A DNA stretch of 64,000 nt from Acidimicrobiales bacterium (lineage in GTDB: Bacteria; Actinomycetota; Acidimicrobiia; Acidimicrobiales; Poriferisodalaceae): contig VYDH01000016.1 in the NCBI GenBank assembly GCA_009843525.1, forward strand, positions 1 to 64,000, in the 5' to 3' direction. Position numbers and translations under genes: made by a program. Numbering within the stretch: position 1 is the first letter of the stretch; the number at the start of each line of letters is the position of its first letter. A model generated the notes under the pieces. That model was not told the DNA's origin. It saw only the letters and a list, made by a program, of their open reading frames with translations, and made no database searches. Shown here one piece after another: positions 52,882 through 61,431 of this stretch.

Positions 52882-55800
52882 ATGGCACTCGCCGACTTCA
52901 AGCTCGAGGATCGCTTCGACCGCATGGAAGGCGATGTGGCCATGTCGGGCGTGCAGGCGCTGCTGCGCGTGCTGCTGGATCAGCTCCGGGCAGATCGCCG
53001 TGACGGGCTGAACAACGCGGCCATGGTGTCGGGCTACCGCGGGTCGCCGCTGGGCGGCATCGACTCGCTGATGACGACCAATGCCACCGAGCTCGAGCAG
53101 AACAACATCATCTTCGAGCCCGGCCTCAACGAGGATCTGGGCGCCACGATCGTGTGGGGAAGCCAGCTCTCGAACCGCAACTTCGAGGGCCGCTACGACG
53201 GTGTGCTCGGCATGTGGTACGGCAAGGCGCCGGGGGTCGACCGGTCTGGAGACGCCATCAAACATGCGAACGTCTGTGGCGTTGACCCCAAGGGTGGCGT
53301 GCTGCTCGTGGCCGGCGACGACCCCGCTTCGAAGTCGTCCACGCTGGCGTCTGAGTCCGAGCCCGTGCTCATCCACTTCCAGACGCCGATCCTGTATCCC
53401 GGCTCGGTCCAGGAGGTCATCGACTACGGCCGCTGGGGCTACGAGCTGTCCCGCTACAGCGGATTCTGGTCGGCGCTCAAGATCGTCACCAACGTGGCCG
53501 ACGGCTACGCGACCGTGCAGGTTGGCCCTGGCCGTGTCTCGGTCACGCGTCCCGAATTCGAATGGGAGGGCAAGCCCTGGGCGCACACCCAGCAGGACGC
53601 CCTGTTCGGCCCGAACGCGGTGCGCATGGAGCTCGAGATCCACGAGGGCCGCATGGTCGCAGTCGACGAGTTCGTGGCGGCCAACAAGCTCAATCGCCAG
53701 ACCGTTCCCACCCGCGACGCCCGGATCGGCCTCGTGGCCGCCGGCAAGACCCATTACGACCTGCGCGAGGCGCTCGACCGCATGGGATTCGACGACATCG
53801 AGCTGGAGCGCCGAGGCGTCCGCGTCTGGAAGCCAGCCGTGGTGTGGCCGCTCGAGCCCACCAGCCTGCGCGAGTTCGCCGATGGGCTCGATGTGATCGT
53901 CGCTGTGGAAGAGAAGCGCTCGATCATCGAGGCGCTCATGAAAGAGAACCTCTACGGCGTGGCCGGCGCGCCCGTCGTGCTCGGCAAGCGCGATCAGCAC
54001 GGCGGCTTCTGGTTCCCGGGCCACGGTGAGATGGACGCCGATCTCATCGCACGCAAGATCCGGCCGTTCCTGGTGGAGCGGCTCGGTCCCGAAGGCATCG
54101 GGCCGGCTGTGCCCGAGCGCATCACGATCCCGTTGGCGGTCACCACTTCCAAGGGCGAGAAGGCCGCCGGCCGCACGCCGGGGTTCTGCTCGGGCTGCCC
54201 GCACAACCGCTCCACCTGGGTGCCGGAGGGCTCCGAGGCAGGCGGCGGCATCGGCTGCCACGGCATGGCGGCCATGACGCCCACCCGCAACGTCCGCGGC
54301 ACGACTCAGATGGGCGGCGAAGGCTGCCAGTGGGTCGGCGCCGCGCCGTTCGTCACCATGGAGCACCGGTTTCAGAACATCGGCGACGGCACCTACCACC
54401 ACTCCGGCTCGCTGGCGCTGCGACAGGCGGTGGCCGCCGGCACCAACGTCACCTACAAGATCCTCTACAACGGCGCGGTCGCCATGACGGGCGGCCAGGA
54501 CATCGACGGCGGCATGGCCGTGCCCGAGCTGACCCGCTCGGTGCACGCCGAGGGCGTGGCCAAGGTGATGGTTGTCACCGACGACACCTCCAAGTACCCC
54601 GCCGATGCCGAGTTCGCTCCCGGCACCGACGTCTGGCACCGCGACCGCATGGACGAGGCGCAGCGCGTGCTGCGCGAGATCGAGGGCTGCACGGTCCTGA
54701 TCTATGACCAGGCGTGTGCGGCCGAGCTGCGGCGCGACCGCAAGCGCGGCAAGGTGGCCGAGCCCAACACGCGAGTGTTCATCAACGAGGCGGTCTGCGA
54801 GGGCTGCGGCGACTGCGGCGAGAAGTCGAGCTGCCTGAGCGTGCAGCCCATCGAGACCGAGTTCGGCCGCAAGACGCAGATACACCAGTCGTCGTGCAAT
54901 AAGGACTTCACCTGCCTCGACGGCGACTGCCCGGCGTTCATCGAGGTGGTGCCGGCGGGGAAGATCCCCACCAAGGCCACGGTGGCAATCGAGCACATCG
55001 GCGACAACCTGCCTGGGCCCGACCGTATCGACGAGGGCAACATCTTGATGATGGGCATCGGCGGCACGGGCGTGGTCACGGTGAACCAGATGCTGGCGAC
55101 GGCCGCCCTGCTCGACGGCAAGACGGCCAACGGCCTCGACCAGACCGGTCTTGCCCAGAAGGGCGGCCCGGTGCTGTCGAACCTCAAGGTTCGGCGCATG
55201 GGGTCGGACAACGGCAGCCCGAATGGCGACGGCCACTCTGCTGACGAGGCCGGGGGTGACGAGGCCAACAAGGTCGGGCTTGGCGAGGCCGACGCCTACA
55301 TCGTGTTCGACCTGCTGACCGGCACCAACCCGGCCAACCTCGACAAGGCCCTGGCCGGCAAGACGGTGGCCGTGGTGTCGTCGTCGAAGGTGCCCACCAC
55401 CTCGATGGTGCGCGACACCTCCGCCGAGTTCCCTGAGTGGACGGCGTTCCAGCGGGTGATCGACGAGTCCACCAGCCCCGAGCGCAACGTCTACTTCGAC
55501 GCCGGCACTTTGTCGGACAACCTGTTCCGCTCGCACATGCCGGCCAACGTGCTGGTGGTGGGCGCCGCCTACCAGGCGGGCGTGGTCCCGATCAGCGCTT
55601 CGGCGATCGAGCGAGCCATCGAGCTGAACGGCGTTGCGGTGGAGATGAACACCCAGGCGTTCCGCATCGGCCGCAAGATCGTGCTCGACCCCGACTTCCT
55701 GGTAACGCTCGAGGTCGAGCGGGTCGGCAAGGTGAAGCGTGAGATCGGCCCGTCAGGCCGTGAGCAGGACCTCATCGACGCAGTGCCCAACCAGTCCGAG

Positions 55801-56415
55801 GAACTGGCACGGCTGCTGCGGATCCGGGTGCCCGACTTGGTGGCCTACCAGAACCACGCATACGCAGCCGCCTACGCCAGCTTCATTGCCAAGGTGCGCG
55901 AGGCCGAGGCAGCGGCGGGCAGCGAGACAGCGCTCAGCGAGGCCGTGGCGACGTACCTGTACAAGCTGATGGCCTACAAGGACGAGTACGAGGTGGCCCG
56001 GCTGCACCGCTCCAAGGCGTTCCAGCAGGCTGTGCGCGACCAGTTCGGCGACAAGACCGATGTCACCTACAAGCTGCACCCGCCGATCATGCGTCGCATG
56101 GGCGTCGAGAAGAAGATCGGCCTCGGCCGCTCAGGTGACATGGCATTCGCACTGCTGGCGCGGATGAAGGGCCTGCGCGGCGGCGCGCTCGACGTCTTCG
56201 GCAGGACCGCTCACCGGAAGATGGAGCGTGAGCTGATCGACGAGTACCGCGGGATGATCGAACGGGCACTCGACACGCTGGGCGCAGGCGACGAAGCTGC
56301 CTACGCCCGGGCCGTCGAGATCGCCCGGCTTCCCGACATGATCCGCGGCTACGAGGAAATCAAGGAGAACAACGTCGAGCTGTTCCGGGCCCGCGCAACC
56401 GAACTCGGCGCTTGA
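52882..56415 (+). CDS. Indolepyruvate:ferredoxin oxidoreductase, fused IorA-IorB type
   Basis: This enzyme of about 1177 residues oxidatively decarboxylates aryl-2-oxo acids to acyl-CoA with ThDP and Fe-S clusters, using ferredoxin as acceptor. The N-terminal pyrimidine domain starts near SGYRGSPLGGIDS (about residue 47). FCSGCPHNRSTW lies near 430, and the PP domain near GGIGCHGMAAM. The ferredoxin-like motif CEGCGDCGEKSSC (about 640) is followed by QSSCNKDFTCLDGDCP. The gamma-type domain has MGIGGTGVVTVNQ near 720. The ATG at 52882 is preceded by AGGGGG at 5 nt and gives the N-terminus of homologues; a start at 52840 would add 14 residues. Its last 105 bases recur, diverged, at 59124-59228. 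Confidence 0.93.
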   Translation: MALADFKLEDRFDRMEGDVAMSGVQALLRVLLDQLRADRRDGLNNAAMVSGYRGSPLGGIDSLMTTNATELEQNNIIFEPGLNEDLGATIVWGSQLSNRNFEGRYDGVLGMWYGKAPGVDRSGDAIKHANVCGVDPKGGVLLVAGDDPASKSSTLASESEPVLIHFQTPILYPGSVQEVIDYGRWGYELSRYSGFWSALKIVTNVADGYATVQVGPGRVSVTRPEFEWEGKPWAHTQQDALFGPNAVRMELEIHEGRMVAVDEFVAANKLNRQTVPTRDARIGLVAAGKTHYDLREALDRMGFDDIELERRGVRVWKPAVVWPLEPTSLREFADGLDVIVAVEEKRSIIEALMKENLYGVAGAPVVLGKRDQHGGFWFPGHGEMDADLIARKIRPFLVERLGPEGIGPAVPERITIPLAVTTSKGEKAAGRTPGFCSGCPHNRSTWVPEGSEAGGGIGCHGMAAMTPTRNVRGTTQMGGEGCQWVGAAPFVTMEHRFQNIGDGTYHHSGSLALRQAVAAGTNVTYKILYNGAVAMTGGQDIDGGMAVPELTRSVHAEGVAKVMVVTDDTSKYPADAEFAPGTDVWHRDRMDEAQRVLREIEGCTVLIYDQACAAELRRDRKRGKVAEPNTRVFINEAVCEGCGDCGEKSSCLSVQPIETEFGRKTQIHQSSCNKDFTCLDGDCPAFIEVVPAGKIPTKATVAIEHIGDNLPGPDRIDEGNILMMGIGGTGVVTVNQMLATAALLDGKTANGLDQTGLAQKGGPVLSNLKVRRMGSDNGSPNGDGHSADEAGGDEANKVGLGEADAYIVFDLLTGTNPANLDKALAGKTVAVVSSSKVPTTSMVRDTSAEFPEWTAFQRVIDESTSPERNVYFDAGTLSDNLFRSHMPANVLVVGAAYQAGVVPISASAIERAIELNGVAVEMNTQAFRIGRKIVLDPDFLVTLEVERVGKVKREIGPSGREQDLIDAVPNQSEELARLLRIRVPDLVAYQNHAYAAAYASFIAKVREAEAAAGSETALSEAVATYLYKLMAYKDEYEVARLHRSKAFQQAVRDQFGDKTDVTYKLHPPIMRRMGVEKKIGLGRSGDMAFALLARMKGLRGGALDVFGRTAHRKMERELIDEYRGMIERALDTLGAGDEAAYARAVEIARLPDMIRGYEEIKENNVELFRARATELGA

Positions 56416-56416
56416 G

Positions 56417-56441
56417 CGTCGCCCTTAGGGCAGGGGCGACG
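56417..56441 (+). terminator. Hairpin just after the oxidoreductase stop
   Basis: cgtcgccc and gggcgacg form an 8-bp stem with a 9-nt loop. It starts 1 nt after the stop codon. There is no clear T-run. It is absent after the second copy of the gene end at 59228. Confidence 0.45.
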
Positions 56442-56444
56442 GTC

Positions 56445-56855
56445 GTGTTCGACTCGACCGAAGGAGTGCGCCCACCCAGTAGGAACGATCGCTGCCCCCG
56501 TTGCGGGCACGGTCACGAGCCTGGGCGACCGTCGCAGGCAACCCTCTCCGCCGAACAGCCCGAGTCCTGGAATCCCCTGATCGGTTCGAAGTGGGACTAT
56601 TGGCACAGCAAGTGCCGTCGGCAACACGAACGCGAACGCGCAAGAACCCGCGCGGACGAGCACCGACGTGATCCCCGAAGACTGGTGTATCAGCAGCAAC
56701 AGCGCGAGAAGCGCCGCGAGGAGTGGCGCACTGGCTCAACCAAAGACCGCATAGCGATCGTCATTGGCTGGGCGATAGCTGCCGGGGGCGCTGCTCTAGT
56801 CGTGGCGTGGGCATTCGTGGCCCTACGCGCAGTCCTGTCCGGCGTCTTCAACTGA
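56445..56855 (+). CDS. Hypothetical small protein with C-terminal membrane helix
   Basis: This 136-residue protein has an N-terminal CPRCGHGHEPG motif that could bind zinc (two cysteines, two histidines near residues 17-25). A very basic, glutamine- and arginine-rich helix follows (about 60-105), then one transmembrane segment near the C-terminus (IVIGWAIAAGGAALVVAWAFV). I do not recognise the family. The GTG at 56445 follows AGGGG and lies after the hairpin; an in-frame TTG at 56412 would overlap the upstream stop. It lies inside the island bounded by the duplicated gene end. Confidence 0.5.
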   Translation: MFDSTEGVRPPSRNDRCPRCGHGHEPGRPSQATLSAEQPESWNPLIGSKWDYWHSKCRRQHERERARTRADEHRRDPRRLVYQQQQREKRREEWRTGSTKDRIAIVIGWAIAAGGAALVVAWAFVALRAVLSGVFN

Positions 56856-57057
56856 TCCCACCCATGACGGAGCGAACGGCGGGGATCCTGTGAGTTGTGT
56901 CAACAGCCCCTACGGATCACCGTTGGCTCGGGCCTCCTAGCGGAAGCGCAGCCATCAGAATCCACTGTGGGCACCGCGCCGACAGTCGGGATCAGAGTGC
57001 TTCGCCGAGCATCGACTACGAGAGCACCTGAGCACTCATCGCTGTAGCGCGTGGCAG

Positions 57058-58935
57058 TCACCATGTGGCCACTGCTGGCTTCGACAACGCTTCGTCGAAC
57101 GGAAACACGGCCAAGCTGTCAGCCTGCACCAATTCGTAGTCGGTGGGCGCTTCGTCAGGTTCTTCCAGATCATCTGAGGGTTGTTTGCCCATCACGATCG
57201 CGATCTGACGAAGGAGCGCCGCTTGCCGCGTCATGAAATAGCTGTCGAAGTTGTCTGCCCACAGATGTTCGGGGGCGATCAGATGCGACTGTAGGTACTC
57301 AGCCAGAGTTTCTCTTGGCACGTTTCCTTGAGCGATTCTGCGTAAGTAATCGCTGGGAGCCGCGCCGCCGATGCTGCGGTTCGTGCTCGCTGCCAGCGGT
57401 GTCTTGTTGACGATCGAGTCGCAGCGTGCCGGTTCGATGCCTCGATCCTTGCACCACCGTTGTGGGAAGACGTGGTGGATATCGATGCTCGCGTCGAAGT
57501 AACCCGCGATCGAGGACTCCTCGCCGGTTTTCCAGTCTCGTGCGCCTTCGCGCAACAGCAAGGCGTAGATGCCCTTATAGGCCGCGCTTCTTCGGGTACG
57601 AAGCGTGAGTAATCGGCTGGCAGCGAACTGCGCGTCGTAGACGGTGCGAGGCTCGGGTCCGCCGTCGCGAATCCAGCTCAGCACTTCTGGCAGATCACGG
57701 GAAAATCGGGTTTCGGTCGAACCGCCGTACAGCTCGCCGAGGACGCCGCACCAGTACCACTGTGCGAGCCTGGCCCTCACGTGGTACGGCTCCCACTTAT
57801 GGCCTAGGACCGTGAGGATCGCGGCCAGAGGGATGAGCTGACTGCCGTAGGGCAGGAACCGCGCGTCATACAGATGTTGTGAGTGCAGGAACCGGGCTGC
57901 CGTCTCAAGTCCGCCGACCAGTGGATCGGCCCATCGCTTGTACTCGTCAAGTTGCAGGGCCAGCATGTCAGCGCGCCGACACCCAATACCGGGTGCCCGC
58001 TCTTCATCGGGGTGATCGCGAAGTGCAGCTTCCCTGCGTGCCCGGGTCGCGAGCAGCGTCACTGCTTGGACGAAGTCCGTGTTCGACACACCGGAGAGAA
58101 CCGAGTGAGCATGAATTGCCTGTTCTCGTTGCTCCCAGTCCTTGCGCAGCTGAAAATCATCGGCGGCGAAGGTGGCTGTCAATAACTCGAACACGGTGAG
58201 CGTCACACCGCCGGTGTTGACCTTTTCGAAGACTTGACAAACAGCCTCTTTGGGCGTGTCCTTGCCGAGCTCGATGACCGGCACTTGGTACTGCTCGAAA
58301 CGGTCGACGAAGTTCTGTTCGAACTCGTCCCACAGGTCCATCTTGTCTTCGGCGTGTTTCCAGTATTTCTGGAAACCTCGGCGCCAACCCGACGAGCGGA
58401 AGACCCTCGACAGCGGGAAGAGCATCTCTTCGTACTCCCGCTCCGGTGTGGAGTAGTCCTCCACACTGTCCCGCCCGAACTTCTTGATTTGCCGATCAGG
58501 CGGCAGTGACACGATGGCATCTTCGCGATCGACGTTCGGATCGAGCGCCAGCTGCATGTCGACGTAGTACCAGCGCTTGATCGGCTTGCCCCGCTGATCT
58601 CGCGTCTCCACCGGTTGGTCCAAGAACAACGACTGAAAGAGCGAGGTAAGGCGCTGTTGCCCGTCAAGCACTAGGCGGTCCGCGTCCCTCTTGGGCGAGG
58701 GCGGGGCGCCTTCAAGGGACCGCTGCTTGAAGCGGACGGATTGGCCCCCCGTCTCCAGCATCATCACCGCACCAATCGGAAACCCCAGTGAGATGCTGGC
58801 CAACAGGCTTCGGACGCGGTCGTCGTCCCAGATCCATCCCCGCTGGAAGTCCGGTAGCTGCGACTGGCCGTCGCGGGCCTCACCAAGAAGGTCACGCAGC
58901 GATTCCTTCTCGATGCCGTACTTCGTAACGCTCAC
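57058..58935 (-). CDS. DUF262/DUF1524 protein, GmrSD-like type IV restriction enzyme
   Basis: This 625-residue protein has an N-terminal DUF262 (ParB-like NTPase) domain with QLPDFQRGWIWDDDRVRSLL (about residues 26-45) and LVLDGQQRLTSLFQSLF near 85. A C-terminal DUF1524 HNH-type nuclease domain follows, with DIHHVFPQRWC near 484, an asparagine in VNKTPLAAS, and NRSIGG. GmrSD and BrxU proteins of this build cleave modified DNA, mostly of phages. The GTG start at 58935 has GGGGG at 6-8 nt; an ATG at 58989 would add 18 residues without family similarity. It is a lone gene that makes up most of the 2.7 kb island and looks lower in GC than its neighbours. About 200 nt on each side are without genes. 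Confidence 0.88.
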   Translation of the reverse strand: MSVTKYGIEKESLRDLLGEARDGQSQLPDFQRGWIWDDDRVRSLLASISLGFPIGAVMMLETGGQSVRFKQRSLEGAPPSPKRDADRLVLDGQQRLTSLFQSLFLDQPVETRDQRGKPIKRWYYVDMQLALDPNVDREDAIVSLPPDRQIKKFGRDSVEDYSTPEREYEEMLFPLSRVFRSSGWRRGFQKYWKHAEDKMDLWDEFEQNFVDRFEQYQVPVIELGKDTPKEAVCQVFEKVNTGGVTLTVFELLTATFAADDFQLRKDWEQREQAIHAHSVLSGVSNTDFVQAVTLLATRARREAALRDHPDEERAPGIGCRRADMLALQLDEYKRWADPLVGGLETAARFLHSQHLYDARFLPYGSQLIPLAAILTVLGHKWEPYHVRARLAQWYWCGVLGELYGGSTETRFSRDLPEVLSWIRDGGPEPRTVYDAQFAASRLLTLRTRRSAAYKGIYALLLREGARDWKTGEESSIAGYFDASIDIHHVFPQRWCKDRGIEPARCDSIVNKTPLAASTNRSIGGAAPSDYLRRIAQGNVPRETLAEYLQSHLIAPEHLWADNFDSYFMTRQAALLRQIAIVMGKQPSDDLEEPDEAPTDYELVQADSLAVFPFDEALSKPAVATW

Positions 58936-59123
58936 AGCACACCCCCAAGCCCTGTCGTCGGTCGCCAAACCGGAATGAAATCTATACATGGCCTCGCTGA
59001 TGACAATTCACCGGCCAAGCGCGTATCAGGTCCATTGGGGGGTTCACAGTGCCGTGTCAGTCGGGCTCCGGCGTATAGCTGTGGCGGTCGCAGAAGAAGA
59101 TCTGAGGCCTCCCGCAGCTGCGA

Positions 59124-59228
59124 GTGGTCGAGATTGCGCAGCTTCCCGACATCATCCGCGGCTACGAGGACATCAAGGAAGCCAACGTCGAGCGCTTCCG
59201 CACCTGCGCCGCCGAACTCGGCGCTTGA
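59124..59228 (+). pseudogene. Detached 3' end of the indolepyruvate oxidoreductase gene
   Basis: The 35 codons here (last residues include LPDIIRGYEDIKEANVERF and AAELGA, then TGA) match the final 35 codons of the intact gene (56311-56415). By my hand count 88 of 105 bases agree, with two identical 17-base blocks. Similarity stops sharply at 59124-59127 and no start codon or upstream domain precedes it. It is a remnant marking the far edge of the island with the DUF262 gene. Confidence 0.88.
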
Positions 59229-59389
59229 ACCTGGCCCGGCTTTGAGTCAACGCTGAGAACCGCCCCGATCAAGTACGGGCAACCTCCTCGGAGGGCGATC
59301 TCCGGCGCGACTTCGCAACGAGACAGAACGGTTTCAGACATTCTCGGACACATACCCGGAAAGGCCGGATTGCTCCCTTGGGGCCTCTC

Positions 59390-59395
59390 TAGCTT
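59390..59395 (+). promoter_or_regulatory. Putative -10 box of the third EamA gene
   Basis: TAGCTT ends 6 nt before the ATG at 59402. Confidence 0.5.
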
Positions 59396-59401
59396 GTCGC
59401 C

Positions 59402-60400
59402 ATGTCCCTTGGGGCTCGGCTGGGTCGCCCCCAGAAACCTGTGTCGACGGCCGTGGTGTGGATCGTCGCATGCGTCGTGGTGACTGCTTGGGGAGTCAAC
59501 TTCGCATTTGCCAAGGAGGCGCTGAACCAATTCGACGTGGGTGCGTTCAATCTCATTCGCTTCAGCTCGATGGGGGTTCTCGGGTGGGTCGTACTGAGTC
59601 TCACAGGCGGTGTCACACCGGTGCCCCGAGAGCATCGGGGGAGACTCTGTGCCGTCGCTGTCGTGGGCTTCTGTGGGTACGTCTTCGGATTCAGCGTCGG
59701 GCTGTCGCTCACCAGCGCCTTTTCGGCATCGTTGCTGCTGGCCGTGGTTCCTCTGTTCGTGATGTTGTTCACATCCTTGGGAAACCGCAGGTTCCCAGCG
59801 CCCAATTCCCTGGTTGCCGTAGCTGTAGCCGCCGCCGGCTGCGTGCTGTTCGTCACGGCTCGCACCTCGGTTTCAATTGGCTGGGGAGACCTCGTGACGC
59901 TGCTGGTCGCTGCGTCCTATGCGACGTATCTGCTCGCAATTCGTCCCTTGGTCGCCCACTTCAAGCCATTCACGCTGACGACCTACGCCACGACGATTGC
60001 CGCGGTTCCGATCGTCGCGCTCACGGTGCCAACGCTGGGGTCGCAGGATTGGAGCGGCGTCGACGCGACCGGCTGGGCTGCGATGAGCTGGGTGGTGATC
60101 GGACCGGTGTTCGTGGCGTGGTCCGTATGGAACTGGGTGCTCCGCCACCTCGACGCCGAACGGGTAGCGCCGTTGCTGTTCACGGTGCCGATTAAGAGCG
60201 GCGTCGCTGCGAGTTTCCTGCTTGACGAGCAGATCACTGGCGGCCAGGTCGCCGGGACAACTCTTGTGGTGGCCGGCCTCCTGTTGAACCGACGCGCCAC
60301 CCGCGTTCAAGATCGTCTGGAGCGACGAGCAGTGTCGCCGTACGATCCGGAGCAGCGACCTGCGGCCGGACTGCGGCGCGGGCGAACTGCGGGAGGATGA
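59402..60400 (+). CDS. EamA/DMT-superfamily transporter
   Basis: This 332-residue membrane protein has ten predicted helices. The first EamA half (about residues 15-140) begins VWIVACVVVTAWGVNFAFAKEAL, and the second (about 160-300) contains RHLDAERVAPLLFTVPIKSGVAA. A basic C-terminal tail follows. It resembles the YddG/PecM-like exporters in its helix pattern. Its substrate is unknown. It begins 173 nt after the remnant gene end, in its own transcription unit. Confidence 0.9.
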   Translation: MSLGARLGRPQKPVSTAVVWIVACVVVTAWGVNFAFAKEALNQFDVGAFNLIRFSSMGVLGWVVLSLTGGVTPVPREHRGRLCAVAVVGFCGYVFGFSVGLSLTSAFSASLLLAVVPLFVMLFTSLGNRRFPAPNSLVAVAVAAAGCVLFVTARTSVSIGWGDLVTLLVAASYATYLLAIRPLVAHFKPFTLTTYATTIAAVPIVALTVPTLGSQDWSGVDATGWAAMSWVVIGPVFVAWSVWNWVLRHLDAERVAPLLFTVPIKSGVAASFLLDEQITGGQVAGTTLVVAGLLLNRRATRVQDRLERRAVSPYDPEQRPAAGLRRGRTAGG

Positions 60401-60461
60401 GTGACGGCTGCGAACCGCGACACGGCTGCATCCCTAGCCGAGTCGCTCGCCTGGGCACCGG

Positions 60462-60821
60462 CTAGCTCAGCCACCAGACCCAGGTATCGCCGTCGACAGG
60501 AGGCGCTGCGAGGAAGCGGCGCAGCGCCTCGATGAGGTTGTTCGGATATGCGACCGAGCCCCGGTAGAAGCGTGTGCTTGCGGTGATGATGATGCCGCAA
60601 TGAGCATTGCCTTCTGAGCGACTGAGGTGGGCGAGTCTGAGGAAATCGCCGTTGTCCTCGGTGACCATCGTTCTGCCGGCTTCGACAGCAACCGCGAGCA
60701 ACCTGGCGTCTGGGCTGCCGCGCAGTGTGCCGTCCTCCGCCAGCGCGACGGCATCCCAGCCGTCGGCGCGCAACGCTTCGGCAACCCGCGGTGAGTGCAT
60801 CTCGTCGATGAGCAGGCGCAC
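60462..60821 (-). CDS. DUF5615 PIN-like toxin
   Basis: This 119-residue PIN-like protein of the DUF5615 (Mut7-C-like) group has LLIDEMHSPRVAEALR (residues 3-18), an acidic residue in WDAVALAEDG and D near 57 in VTEDNGDFLRLA. Such proteins are toxins paired with DUF433-type antitoxins, and that partner is encoded 43 nt upstream. The GTG at 60821 starts the conserved beta strand. RNA cleavage is the expected activity. Confidence 0.87.
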   Translation of the reverse strand: MRLLIDEMHSPRVAEALRADGWDAVALAEDGTLRGSPDARLLAVAVEAGRTMVTEDNGDFLRLAHLSRSEGNAHCGIIITASTRFYRGSVAYPNNLIEALRRFLAAPPVDGDTWVWWLS

Positions 60822-60864
60822 GTCGCTCAGTGTCCGGTGGCAATCGGGTCCCGCCGCGTCCTGA

Positions 60865-61287
60865 TCAGGTTGCGAGCAGTTCTTGCTCGCGCAGCCATGC
60901 CGATTCCATCTCTGCGGAGGTCCGTTTCCGTTCGGCGACGTCCTTGTCGATCTCGTCGGTGAATTCGGCGTAGTACGCGAGCGCGGCGTCTACCTGAGTC
61001 AGGCTCAGGTTCATCAGATCGGCAGTCCGGGCGCGGCGTTGCTCGGTCGGCACGTCCCCGCCGATCAGCATGTCGATGACCCACACAACCAGTGGACCTC
61101 CCACGAGCGCCGGATAGCGCCCCGTGGTCTGCTGTCGGAAGTGGATGAGGGGGTGATTCTCCATGCGCAGTCCTTCGTCGATCAGGCGCTGCGCGAGCGT
61201 AGAGATCGAGACGCTGCGCCGACGAGCGGTTTTCTTGAGCCGCTCGTGGAGCAGCGTGTTGGTGAATCTGATCGAGACGACCGGCAC
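60865..61287 (-). CDS. DUF433-like antitoxin with ribbon-helix-helix start
   Basis: This 140-residue protein has an N-terminal ribbon-helix-helix-like DNA-binding part (VSIRFTNTLLHERLKKTARRR, about residues 4-24). A C-terminal DUF433-like module follows (MLIGGD near 89, LSLTQVDAALAYYAEFTDEIDKD near 108-130). It should neutralise the DUF5615 toxin encoded next and repress their operon. A TACGCT box 6 nt before the GTG at 61287 supports the start. It is divergent from the cystathionine beta-synthase gene, 144 nt away. Confidence 0.85.
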   Translation of the reverse strand: MPVVSIRFTNTLLHERLKKTARRRSVSISTLAQRLIDEGLRMENHPLIHFRQQTTGRYPALVGGPLVVWVIDMLIGGDVPTEQRRARTADLMNLSLTQVDAALAYYAEFTDEIDKDVAERKRTSAEMESAWLREQELLAT

Positions 61288-61293
61288 GACGAC

Positions 61294-61299
61294 AGCGTA
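61294..61299 (-). promoter_or_regulatory. Putative -10 box of the DUF433/DUF5615 operon
   Basis: Read on the minus strand the hexamer is TACGCT, 6 nt before the GTG at 61287. Confidence 0.45.
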
Positions 61300-61417
61300 G
61301 TCATCAGTCGCCGCGCGGCGTCTACCTGCGTCAGGCTCGAGATCCGCGGCGCCGGGTTGTGTTCGAGGGGAGACGTTCTGCAGCGCCGCGTTCGGGGCAG
61401 CGTGAGCCAATGCTTCC

Positions 61418-61423
61418 TAGGCT
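61418..61423 (+). promoter_or_regulatory. Putative -10 box of the cystathionine beta-synthase gene
   Basis: TAGGCT ends 8 nt before the GTG at 61432. Confidence 0.5.
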
Positions 61424-61431
61424 GTGACGCC

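Noticed and set aside
52753-55536. A 927-codon open frame on the minus strand
   Set aside because: It lies opposite the indolepyruvate oxidoreductase gene and its composition is that of an antisense shadow.
56311-59228. A perfect att-site duplication by a recent integrase
   Set aside because: The two gene ends differ at about 17 of 105 positions and no integrase gene lies between them, so only an old or incomplete insertion is supported.
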